This document shows positions 1 to 5,848 of a DNA stretch of 6,077 nt, piece by piece (the first letter of the stretch is position 1; each line of letters opens with the position of its first letter). The stretch is from positions 1 through 6,077 of the forward strand of contig JAUWLN010000104.1 of NCBI GenBank assembly GCA_030613665.1, written 5' to 3'. This stretch comes from Dehalococcoidia bacterium (GTDB lineage Bacteria > Chloroflexota > Dehalococcoidia > Dehalococcoidales > RBG-16-60-22). The notes under the pieces were generated by a model, which was not told the origin of the DNA, did not search any database, and saw only the letters and a list, made by a program, of their open reading frames with translations. A program made the position numbers and the translations under genes.

Positions 1-102
1 ACCCAGGTAGAAGCTACCAATGGAGGTATGGTAGAATCCTTACCACCAGATCCCTTGAGGATAGCGGGACCCAACCTTAATAGTGCCCTTATCCTGTCCT
101 AA
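1..102 (+). CDS. C-terminal tail of an unidentified protein (partial)
   Basis: Frame 1 is open from the left edge to a TAA at 100-102, directly followed in frame by a second stop, TGA (103-105). The 33 visible residues include GGMVESLPPDPLRIAGPNL and end in NSALILS. I do not recognise the family. Two things support real coding: the tandem stops, and a strong + strand intrinsic terminator beginning 15 bases after the TAA. Against it, the stretch is short and frame 3 is also open to position 77. It would be the end of a + strand gene convergent with the lipocalin-like gene. Only the left flank could identify it. Confidence 0.4.
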   Translation, partial: TQVEATNGGMVESLPPDPLRIAGPNLNSALILS

Positions 103-117
103 TGATGGGGTCCACCT

Positions 118-163
118 CAGGGGGAGCTATTTCAGCTCCCCCTGTTTCTATTATCTTCTATTT
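118..163 (+). terminator. Rho-independent terminator of the upstream + strand gene
   Basis: There is a perfect 11-bp stem, CAGGGGGAGCT (118-128) with AGCTCCCCCTG (134-144), closed by a 5-nt loop ATTTC. It is followed by a T-rich run (145-163, beginning TTTCTATTATC). GC-rich stem, small loop and T-rich tail make a classic intrinsic terminator for transcription from the left. On the minus strand no T-run follows the stem, so it is a poor terminator for the convergent lipocalin-like gene. Confidence 0.85.
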
Positions 164-230
164 CACCAGCCGTCAGGAATAAAGGCGCACGGCGTTTTTT
201 ATGGCTGAAATTCCCCTATTCTAACCTGTG

Positions 231-668
231 TCAGAGTCGCTCCCAGACCAGCCTGCCCACCACCTGTTTGCCGCCCATCAGAAGCGGCGCGGTGCGGAGT
301 GTCAGGCGGTTCCCGGAGAACTCGTAGTAGCGGACGTTGTCCACGCCTCCTGTCATCCAGTTCGGAAAGCTGCTGCCCTGGACGTGGTGCGTTATCATCT
401 TCTTTTCTTCATCCACGTCGTAGGTGCCGAAATAGCACCGGAAGCCCTCAAAAGCGGCCTTTATCTCTTCCGGTGTCCCTTTAAGCCAGTCGTTCGAGGC
501 AAATTCGGGGCGCTTTGCCTTTATAACCTGTGCCGCCATGCTCCGTTTGCCGTCGTACATCAGCTGCCCGACGACCTCCTCTCCAAACGGATAAATCACC
601 TCACCGTCTTCGGTCCGGTAATCCGTCGATAATAGTTTCCAGGCACCGGTGAACTTCTCTTTATCCAT
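231..668 (-). CDS. Lipocalin-like domain protein
   Basis: This 145-residue protein has the signature of the bacterial lipocalin-like family (the type covered by Pfam Lipocalin_5). Visible motifs are GAW-LLS near residues 8-14, a VIYPFGE segment (24-30), VGQLMYDG (33-40), an FGTYDVDEE strand (80-88), THHVQGSSFPNW (93-104), and the terminal block NRLTLRTAPL...LVWERL (120-145). The length is normal for a one-domain member. I see no signal peptide or membrane segment, so it is probably cytoplasmic. A beta-barrel binding a small hydrophobic ligand is the family expectation, but ligand and role are unknown. The frame is open upstream to an ATG at 728, giving 20 more residues. I choose the ATG at 668 because AGGAGAG (679-673) precedes it at good spacing and the domain starts right after it. 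The gene is divergent from the response regulator and need not belong to the phosphate system. Confidence 0.85.
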   Translation of the reverse strand: MDKEKFTGAWKLLSTDYRTEDGEVIYPFGEEVVGQLMYDGKRSMAAQVIKAKRPEFASNDWLKGTPEEIKAAFEGFRCYFGTYDVDEEKKMITHHVQGSSFPNWMTGGVDNVRYYEFSGNRLTLRTAPLLMGGKQVVGRLVWERL

Positions 669-672
669 GAGA

Positions 673-679
673 CTCTCCT
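673..679 (-). promoter_or_regulatory. Shine-Dalgarno site fixing the lipocalin-like start
   Basis: Read on the minus strand, AGGAGAG ends 4 nt before the ATG at 668 (AGGAG with a 6-nt spacer). It is the strongest ribosome-binding sequence near this gene and favours position 668 over the upstream in-frame ATG at 728. Confidence 0.7.
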
Positions 680-760
680 GAACCGGTATTCGGTTGCAAG
701 ATAACAGAAAGTGGGCGGTACTGTTCAATAGACGGAACCACGAATTTCGAGCTGGCTTTT

Positions 761-789
761 AGCATAGCACAGCGATGCGGGACTTTCAA
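761..789 (-). promoter_or_regulatory. Candidate sigma-70-type promoter of the lipocalin-like gene
   Basis: On the minus strand, TTGAAA (789-784) is followed after exactly 17 nt by TATGCT (766-761). These match 5/6 of the -35 and 4/6 of the -10 consensus. Transcription would start near 754, leaving a leader of about 86 nt. Within the leader, 681-695 holds a small inverted repeat, AACCG-N5-CGGTT. A weaker alternative with TTGAAC as the -35 lies nearer the gene. This is an inference from motif match and spacing only. Confidence 0.45.
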
Positions 790-859
790 GGTACACGGTG
801 AGTATCAAGAGGCGGAACCGGAGCCTTCTCCAGGAATTTTACTGTCTGCGGCGTATGAT

Positions 860-889
860 TTGAGGGATTAATAGGTTTGGGGATATACT
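860..889 (+). promoter_or_regulatory. Candidate promoter of the phoBR-like operon, nearly leaderless
   Basis: TTGAGG (860-865), an 18-nt spacer, and TATACT (884-889) form a plausible sigma-70-type promoter. The start site would fall about 7 nt after the -10, near 896, only about 3 nt before the ATG at 899. That agrees with the lack of a properly spaced Shine-Dalgarno sequence; the nearest G-rich run, GGGG at 879-882, is too far upstream. I see no TTAACA-type Pho repeats here. Confidence 0.45.
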
Positions 890-898
890 AATGTCAGG

Positions 899-1594
899 AT
901 GGGTGAAAATAAGATTCTGGTTGTAGAAGATGACGCCAGCCTGCTAACCACACTTAAATACAATCTTCAAAAAGATGGTTATAGTGTGACTACGGCCATT
1001 GATGGCCCTGAGGCTCTGGAAGTTGCCCGCAAAGAGAGGCCGGATTTGATAGTCCTGGATGTAATGCTGCCTGGACTAAGCGGCTACGAAGTATGCCGCA
1101 TTTTGCGCAAAGAGACGATTGTCCCAATCTTGATGTTGACCGCTAAAACCGAAGAAACTGACAAAATTGTTGGGCTTGAACTCGGGGCTGATGATTACAT
1201 GACCAAGCCCTTCAGCATGAGAGAGCTGCTCGCTCGCGTGCGGGCTATGCTCCGGCGAGCCAAAATGGCCGAGTCCGCGCTGATTGATGAGAAAACTTTG
1301 CTTAAAATCAATGACCTTGAGATTGACCCCGCCCGGCATAGGGCCTCACTGGGAGAAACAGTTCTGGCCCTTACCCCAAAAGAGTATGACCTGCTGGTTT
1401 TCCTTGCCAGGAATAGAGGACTGGTATTTAATCGCGAGCAGCTTCTGGAAAAAGTGTGGGGCTATGATTATGCCGGTGATACGCGTACTGTAGACGTACA
1501 CATACGCTGGTTGAGACAAAAAATTGAGACCAATCCCCCAAAACCCAGGTATCTGATTACAGTCAGGGGAACAGGTTATAAACTGGAAGGCTGA
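899..1594 (+). CDS. phoB: PhoB/PhoP-family response regulator (OmpR class)
   Basis: This 231-residue transcription factor of normal length is the output half of a phosphate two-component system. The receiver domain (about 4-118) has the acidic cluster E10-D11-D12, phospho-acceptor D54 in VLDVMLPG, conserved T81, and K103 in the TKPF motif. The C-terminal OmpR/PhoB winged helix spans about 132-230, with LTPKEYDLL (158-166), the recognition region RTVDVHIRWLRQKIE (196-210), and the closing wing RGTGYKLEG. The start is secure because KILVVEDD follows at once, as is normal for receivers. The gene is separated from the kinase by 2 nt, and its last codons contain the kinase's ribosome-binding site. 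Assignment to phosphate control rests on the family plus the adjacent Pho box and pst genes. The symbol could equally be phoP in Gram-positive naming. Confidence 0.93.
   Translation: MGENKILVVEDDASLLTTLKYNLQKDGYSVTTAIDGPEALEVARKERPDLIVLDVMLPGLSGYEVCRILRKETIVPILMLTAKTEETDKIVGLELGADDYMTKPFSMRELLARVRAMLRRAKMAESALIDEKTLLKINDLEIDPARHRASLGETVLALTPKEYDLLVFLARNRGLVFNREQLLEKVWGYDYAGDTRTVDVHIRWLRQKIETNPPKPRYLITVRGTGYKLEG
1585..1590 (+). promoter_or_regulatory. Shine-Dalgarno site for the TTG-started kinase
   Basis: GGAAGG lies inside the last codons of the response regulator, 6 nt before the TTG at 1597. With no in-frame ATG nearby, it supports TTG as the kinase start and suggests translational coupling of the two genes. 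Confidence 0.65.
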
Positions 1595-1596
1595 AA

Positions 1597-3363
1597 TTGT
1601 TCCGAAGTATTCAATGGCGCATAACTATCTGGTTTGTTTTGCTGGTCATCGTCAGCATGACAGCTCTGGGTGCCTATCTTACCGGTTCTGTCAGAAACAG
1701 TCAGCTGAGTAGCCTGCGGACGCAACTTGAAAACGAGGCTAAGATTATCGCTGAAGCCAGCCTGCCGGGTCTCGTCAGTCAGGGAGAAGTAAATGACCTT
1801 GATGCTCTGGCCAAAAAGCTGGGAGCTCAGATTAGTACCAGGATAACCATAATATCCCTTGATGGCACCGTCCTGGGCGATTCCCATGAAAACCCCTCGA
1901 CAATGCAGAATCACGCTACACGCCCCGAGTTTAGAGATGCCCGAGCTTCGGGTCTCGGGGAGAGCACCCGTTATAGCATAACGCTAGGAAAGCAGATGAT
2001 GTACGTGGCTGTTCCCATAATAGTTCAAGGCGAAGTCTTGGGCGTCGCCAGAGTCGCCCTCCCGCTAACGCAAGTTGAAAGCTCGGTTAATCGTATTATT
2101 ATGAGCATCATCGCCGCCATGGCAATAGCGGCCGCGATGGTCATAATAGTAGCGTGGCTTATTGCCAGGATGACAACACGGCCAATCAGGGAGCTAACGT
2201 ATGCATCCCGGAAAATAGCCTCCGGAGAGTTCGTCCAAAAGATATCCGTGGGGACCAGGGACGAGTCAGGACAGCTTGCCAGCGCCTTTAACGAGATGTC
2301 ATTCAAGCTAAAAGAAATGCTGGCAACAATTTCAGAAGATAGAACCCGGCTGGCTGGTATCCTTGACAACATGGCCGACGGGGTCATCCTTACAGATGCC
2401 GGGGGAAATTTCGTTATGACCAACAAAGCGGCTCAGAAGCTTTTCGGTATCAAGGAAGAAGACGCAAAATTTAAGCCTTTTATAGAGGTAGTACGTGAAC
2501 ATGAATTGAACGACCTTTTGCTCTCGTGCCTGGAAACAGGCCAGGAACAGGTCGAACAGTTCGAGATGGCCACATTGAACAGATTTCTCCGGGTGATTTC
2601 AATTCCCATCGCCAGTGACAGGCTAGACGGAGTCCTGCTTTTAATTCAAGACCTCACTGAGCTCAGGGGTTTGCAGACCATGCGGCGGGAGATGGTGGGA
2701 AACATATCCCATGAGTTCAGGACGCCACTGGCCGGGATAAAGGCGATGGTGGAGACGTTACAGGATGGTGCTGTCGATGACCGAGAGGCAGCCAAAGACT
2801 TCTTATCCAGAATTGGAGACGAGGTAGACAGGATGGCACAGCTGGTTGCCGAATTGACCGAGCTGTCGCGCATTGAAACCGGCAAGGCTGAATTAAAGTT
2901 GGAACTGGTAGACCTGAACGAGCTGGTGGAGGAAGTTATAGCCCAGATCAAGCCGCAGGCGGAAAGACAGAACCTTGTCCTGGAGACGGTGCTAGCGGAT
3001 GACCTGCCGGCTATCCCGGTGGATAAAGAGCGCATCCGGCAGGTAATTGTCAACCTCATCCACAACGCCATCAAATTCAACCGCCCCGGGGGAAGCATCA
3101 AAACCACGACTAAAAAGTCTGAAGATTCGGTTTTTGTGGAGGTATCGGATACCGGGGCAGGCATTGCCAGAGACGATTTACCTCACATTTTCGAGCGCTT
3201 TTACAAAGCTGATAAATCCCGGTCCGGCAAGGGCTCCGGTATGGGGCTGGCAATCGCCAAACATATTGTGGAAGCTCACGGAGGTGAAATCAGGGCTCAG
3301 AGCGAAGAGGGAAATGGCTCCATTTTCAGTTTCACGCTTCCTATTACACAGGGTACTCAATAA
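1597..3363 (+). CDS. phoR: PhoR-type sensor histidine kinase (sensor-HAMP-PAS-HisKA-HATPase)
   Basis: This 588-residue membrane kinase is the partner of the upstream regulator. In order: a short cytoplasmic N-terminus, TM1 (about 10-29), an extracytoplasmic sensor region (about 30-166), TM2 (about 167-190), HAMP (about 191-243), PAS (about 249-355, with ILDNMADGVILTD), and HisKA with phospho-acceptor H372 in SHEFRTPL. The ATPase domain follows, with an N box around N486/N490 (NLIHNAIKFN), a G1 box DTGAGI (518-523), an F box FERFYK, and a G2 box GSGMGL (546-551). All catalytic motifs are intact. The sizeable outer domain is of the type seen in Bacillus-like PhoR; E. coli PhoR has almost none. 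The start is TTG, preceded by GGAAGG at 6 nt. In characterised systems PhoR reads phosphate status through the Pst transporter and PhoU; that is known of the family, not shown here. Confidence 0.93.
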   Translation: MFRSIQWRITIWFVLLVIVSMTALGAYLTGSVRNSQLSSLRTQLENEAKIIAEASLPGLVSQGEVNDLDALAKKLGAQISTRITIISLDGTVLGDSHENPSTMQNHATRPEFRDARASGLGESTRYSITLGKQMMYVAVPIIVQGEVLGVARVALPLTQVESSVNRIIMSIIAAMAIAAAMVIIVAWLIARMTTRPIRELTYASRKIASGEFVQKISVGTRDESGQLASAFNEMSFKLKEMLATISEDRTRLAGILDNMADGVILTDAGGNFVMTNKAAQKLFGIKEEDAKFKPFIEVVREHELNDLLLSCLETGQEQVEQFEMATLNRFLRVISIPIASDRLDGVLLLIQDLTELRGLQTMRREMVGNISHEFRTPLAGIKAMVETLQDGAVDDREAAKDFLSRIGDEVDRMAQLVAELTELSRIETGKAELKLELVDLNELVEEVIAQIKPQAERQNLVLETVLADDLPAIPVDKERIRQVIVNLIHNAIKFNRPGGSIKTTTKKSEDSVFVEVSDTGAGIARDDLPHIFERFYKADKSRSGKGSGMGLAIAKHIVEAHGGEIRAQSEEGNGSIFSFTLPITQGTQ

Positions 3364-3373
3364 AAGCCAGAAA

Positions 3374-3413
3374 TTTAACATAATCTTAACAAAGCCTTAA
3401 ACCATCTTTAAAC
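3374..3413 (+). promoter_or_regulatory. Pho box: four 7-bp direct repeats at exact 11-bp spacing
   Basis: The repeats are TTTAACA (3374-3380), CTTAACA (3385-3391), CTTAAAC (3396-3402) and TTTAAAC (3407-3413), each followed by 4 bases. The exact 11-bp period puts all four on one face of the helix. The first two contain TTAACA, the known Bacillus PhoP half-site; the last two contain TTAAAC. The array begins 11 bases after the phoR stop and precedes the ArsC-like-pst genes, where an activator site is expected. Binding by the regulator encoded at 899-1594 is inferred. Confidence 0.8.
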
Positions 3414-3464
3414 TTCATCCGCTAATCTATTGGTAGATGAACAAAGGTCAGTTTAAGGCTTTTT
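3391..3464 (+). repeat. 12-bp perfect inverted repeat forming a long hairpin with a T5 tail
   Basis: AAAGCCTTAAAC (3391-3402) is exactly complementary to GTTTAAGGCTTT (3451-3462). Inside, CTTT (3406-3409) can pair with AAAG (3443-3446), TTCATC (3414-3419) with GATGAA (3436-3441), and GCTAA (3421-3425) with TTGGT (3430-3434, two G-U pairs). The right arm runs into TTTTT (3460-3464). RNA reading through from phoR could therefore form an extended hairpin followed by U residues. It may be a phoBR terminator or a fold hiding the AAGG (3455-3458) upstream of the next gene. The left arm contains the third Pho repeat. Confidence 0.6.
3423..3428 (+). promoter_or_regulatory. Candidate -10 element of the Pho-activated promoter
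   Basis: TAATCT starts 10 nt after the last Pho repeat, about where Pho-type promoters place the -10, with the Pho box standing in for a -35. The match to TATAAT is weak, as is usual for activator-dependent promoters, and nearby registers such as TCTATT cannot be excluded. Transcription would start near 3435. Confidence 0.35.
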
Positions 3465-3467
3465 GAT

Positions 3468-3890
3468 TTGATGACGAAGAAAGTGCTGTTTGTTTGCGTA
3501 CATAACTCAGGCCGGAGCCAGATGGCCGAAGCCTTTTTCAACAGTTTGGCGGAAGGGAAAGCCATCGCTGCCTCGGCGGGAACAAGACCAGCCGCGCATA
3601 TAGACAGTAATGTAGCCGATGCCATGCGTGAAGCAGGCATAAACATCCGCCAGCAAAGGCCTAAACCATTGACCTTTGAAATGATGGAGAGCGCTGGCCG
3701 CGTTATCACCATGGGCTGTGGTGCTGAGGAGGTTTGCCCCGCCAGTTTCACCCCCACCGAAGACTGGGCACTTGAGGACCCGGAAGGGAAGCCGGTGGAG
3801 AAGGTCAGAGAGATAAGGGATGAAATCAAGGCGAGGGTGGAAAAATTGATCGCGGAAAGCGAAAAGGTAAAGGAGGCGAACGGGGCATAA
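3468..3890 (+). CDS. arsC: ArsC-like arsenate reductase / low-molecular-weight phosphatase family protein
   Basis: This 140-residue cytoplasmic protein has the P-loop CVHNSGRS (C10 to S17, the CX5R signature) near its N-terminus, as in LMW tyrosine phosphatases and thioredoxin-coupled ArsC. A second cysteine pair, C84 and C90 (MGCGAEEVCP), matches the redox relay of ArsC, and D104-P105 (LEDPEGK) matches the catalytic Asp-Pro. The relay cysteines favour arsenate reduction over plain phosphatase activity. The spacing is Cys-X5-Cys, against X6 in the Bacillus enzyme. The first codon is TTG (3468) or the adjacent ATG (3471). Upstream AAGG (3455-3458) is 9 nt from TTG and 12 nt from ATG, so one residue is uncertain. 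It is the first gene after the Pho box, 73 bases before pstS with no terminator between. Co-expression with phosphate uptake fits defence against arsenate imported as a phosphate analogue. Confidence 0.85.
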   Translation: MMTKKVLFVCVHNSGRSQMAEAFFNSLAEGKAIAASAGTRPAAHIDSNVADAMREAGINIRQQRPKPLTFEMMESAGRVITMGCGAEEVCPASFTPTEDWALEDPEGKPVEKVREIRDEIKARVEKLIAESEKVKEANGA

Positions 3891-3963
3891 AAATGTAGAA
3901 TGATTTTGACCTGTCGCAAGCAGTTATTGCTGTCATAGAGAAAATATTAAGGAGAAAATATAC

Positions 3964-4890
3964 ATGAAATCGAAACTGAGCAGACAAATCGGCACCATCT
4001 CCGTGGCTGTATTGCTGGCTCTGGCTCTCGCCATCACCGGCTGTGCCCAGCCAGCACTGGCCCCTGCTCCCGCACCTGCCCCCAGCACGGAACTATCCGG
4101 TTCCTTCAATGTCATCGGTTCCAATACGGTTACTCCTCTGACCTCAGTGTGGGCTGAGGATTTCATGAAGATGCACCCAAAGGTAAACATCGCTGTTAGC
4201 GGGCCAGGTTCAGGTGCCGGTATCGCCGCGCTTATTAACGGCACCACCGATATCTGCCAGGCATCACGCACCATAAAACAAAAAGAGATTGAACAGGCGC
4301 GAGCCAATGGAGTGGAGCCTTACGAAATACAGGTAGCTACCGACGCTCTGTCAGTAGTGGTGCACCCCAGCAACCCGGTGTTCGAGCTAACTATAGCCCA
4401 GCTTTCGGCAATTTACACCGGCAAGATAACCAACTGGAAGGAAGTGGGCGGCAATGACGCCACCATAGTGGTCATCTCCCGCGACACTAACTCCGGTACT
4501 CACGTCTTCTTCAAGGAACACGTGGTGCAGATGAAGGGCTTATCAACCGAGGACAAGAGCCTCGAATATGGACCAAAGGTGCTGATGCTGCCCTCTACTG
4601 AACAGGGCGTGTCTGAAGTCGCCAAGAATCCTAATGCCATATTTTATCCCGGCCTCGGCTACGTAACCGGTAAAGTCAAACCTCTGGCGATAAAGACAAC
4701 GTCTGATTCACCCGGGGTTTTGCCCAGTGTGGAGACGGCGCTGGATGCTACTTATCCTGTCGCCAGGCCGTTGTTGTACTATACTAATGAGGCACCGACG
4801 GCCGGTATAATCAAGGCTTTTATAGACTACTGTCTCTCATCGGAAGGCCAGGCAAAGGTGATCGAGGTAGGATACGTGCCACTGCAATAA
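3964..4890 (+). CDS. pstS: PstS phosphate-binding lipoprotein of the Pst ABC transporter
   Basis: This 308-residue solute-binding protein captures phosphate outside the membrane and delivers it to PstC/PstA. It has a lipoprotein signal: basic MKSKLSRQ, a hydrophobic core, and lipobox ITGC with C27 as the lipidated residue. A flexible Ala/Pro linker follows (about 28-42, APAPAPAP). Phosphate-site motifs are GSNTVTPL (52-59), SGPGSGAGI (79-87), the Asp in TTDICQASR (94-102), and SRDTNSGTH (172-180). The C-terminal VGYVPL is typical of the family. AAGGAG (3949-3954) lies 9 nt before the ATG, the best ribosome site in the operon, fitting the need for more binding protein than permease. Two TAA stops are in tandem (4888-4893). 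It is probably transcribed from the Pho promoter upstream of the ArsC-like gene. In the 73-bp gap before it I see only a weak 4-bp hairpin (AGCA/TGCT, about 3919-3931). Confidence 0.95.
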   Translation: MKSKLSRQIGTISVAVLLALALAITGCAQPALAPAPAPAPSTELSGSFNVIGSNTVTPLTSVWAEDFMKMHPKVNIAVSGPGSGAGIAALINGTTDICQASRTIKQKEIEQARANGVEPYEIQVATDALSVVVHPSNPVFELTIAQLSAIYTGKITNWKEVGGNDATIVVISRDTNSGTHVFFKEHVVQMKGLSTEDKSLEYGPKVLMLPSTEQGVSEVAKNPNAIFYPGLGYVTGKVKPLAIKTTSDSPGVLPSVETALDATYPVARPLLYYTNEAPTAGIIKAFIDYCLSSEGQAKVIEVGYVPLQ

Positions 4891-4904
4891 TAAGGCAGGA
4901 GAAT

Positions 4905-5846
4905 ATGCTGCAGCAAAAGGGCTCTTTTGCCACTGCCGAAGCCAGTCTTGAAAAAGGACTGGAGCGGCGGTGGCGTTTGGGCGAAAAGTTCATTGAGGGC
5001 TGGGTTTTCCTGGCGGGCATACTGACGGTAGTTGTCCTGCTGGGTATTATTGCCCTGCTGCTAAAAGAAGGCCTGCCGATTTTCTTAGATACTCCTCCCT
5101 GGGAGTTCTTCTTCGGCACGAAATGGTACCCTGTCTCAGAGCCACCGACCTTCGGCATCATGCCCTTTTTCGTAGCCACACTCTGGGTTACCCTGGTAGC
5201 CACGGCCATCTCGGTCCCGGTTGGTGTTGCCTGTGCCGCTTACCTGGCGGAAGTGGCCCCCGCCAGGGTAAGGGAGACGGTAAAGCCAGTTATCGAGATA
5301 CTGGCCGGGATTCCCTCAGTGGTGATGGGCTTTATCGGGCTCATGCTGCTGTCGCCGCTGGTACAGAGCGCCTTTAATCTCAACACGGGGCTGTCCGGCC
5401 TTGCCGCTGGCATCATGTTATCCTTGATGAGTCTGCCCATAATCATCAGCGTCTCCGAGGATGCCCTGCGCGCCGTACCGGATGATTTCAGGCAGGCGGC
5501 TTATGCCCTTGGCTCAACCAAGTGGGAAACCATAAGACACGTGTGTATCCCGGGTGCTATATCCGGAATCGCAGCCGCCGTTATGCTAGGCGTGGGGCGC
5601 GCTATCGGTGAGACAATGACGGTGCTCATGGTGGCTGGAGGAGCTCTGGCGGTACCTGTTTCACCGACCGAGCCCATGATGCCCATGACAGCAGCAATTG
5701 CCTCGGGGATTGGTAACGCCGTGCGTGGCGGCCTGCAATATCAGGCGTTATTTGCCATTGGTCTCATTTTGTTCGTTAGCACCCTGGCCGTTAATCTGAT
5801 TGCCGATAGAGTACTTGAACGCCAGAAAAGGAAGTTTACCAGGTAG
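4905..5846 (+). CDS. pstC: PstC, phosphate ABC transporter permease
   Basis: This 313-residue inner-membrane permease forms a heterodimer with PstA. It has a charged cytoplasmic N-terminus (1-32), a first membrane helix (about 33-53), an external loop with WEFFFGTKWYP (66-76), then five more predicted helices (about 84-113, 131-152, 162-183, 219-247 and 280-302). The characteristic cytoplasmic EAA loop, contacting the PstB ATPase, is at about 185-217 (EDALRAVPDDFRQAAYALG...IPGA). ILAGIPSVVMG (132-142) and GVGRAIGETM (229-238) are Pst-permease signatures; the latter carries the Arg and Glu whose equivalents matter for transport in E. coli PstC. The gene lies 14 bases after the pstS stop. AGGAG (4897-4901) is only 3 nt from the ATG, closer than ideal. 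pstA follows after 2 nt. Confidence 0.95.
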   Translation: MLQQKGSFATAEASLEKGLERRWRLGEKFIEGWVFLAGILTVVVLLGIIALLLKEGLPIFLDTPPWEFFFGTKWYPVSEPPTFGIMPFFVATLWVTLVATAISVPVGVACAAYLAEVAPARVRETVKPVIEILAGIPSVVMGFIGLMLLSPLVQSAFNLNTGLSGLAAGIMLSLMSLPIIISVSEDALRAVPDDFRQAAYALGSTKWETIRHVCIPGAISGIAAAVMLGVGRAIGETMTVLMVAGGALAVPVSPTEPMMPMTAAIASGIGNAVRGGLQYQALFAIGLILFVSTLAVNLIADRVLERQKRKFTR

Positions 5847-5848
5847 CC

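Noticed and set aside
6..45. Two small hairpins (GGTAG/CTACC at 6-18, TGGTA/TACCA at 29-45) suggesting a structured RNA.
   Set aside because: They are short, lie in a plausible coding tail, and match no RNA class I can name.
169..200. GCCGT (169-173) / ACGGC (189-193) followed by G and T6, as a possible second terminator.
   Set aside because: The stem is only 5 bp with a 15-nt loop, on the + strand where 118-163 already terminates. It gives no T-run for the minus-strand lipocalin-like gene.
228..632. 134-codon + strand open frame opposite the lipocalin-like gene.
   Set aside because: The minus-strand frame encodes a recognisable protein family with a good ribosome site; this frame has no recognisable domain and is its shadow.
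820..831. GGAG-CCTT-CTCC hairpin followed by AGGAATTTT upstream of the regulator.
   Set aside because: A 4-bp stem is too short, and the T-run does not directly follow it.
2646..3164. 172-codon minus-strand open frame inside the kinase gene.
   Set aside because: Its Ser-rich, low-complexity product is what antisense reading of the HisKA/ATPase coding region gives; it has no domain signature.
3911..3936. CTGTCGC (3911-3917) and CTGTCAT (3930-3936) upstream of pstS resemble E. coli Pho box half-sites.
   Set aside because: They are 19 bp apart rather than 11 or 22, the element between them (CAGTTAT) is out of phase, and no convincing -10 follows. The TTAACA array at 3374-3413 is a far better Pho box.
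3906..3950. A separate pstS promoter using TTGACC (3906-3911) as the -35.
   Set aside because: No reasonable -10 lies 16-18 nt downstream; TATTAA (3945-3950) is too far away and overlaps the ribosome site.
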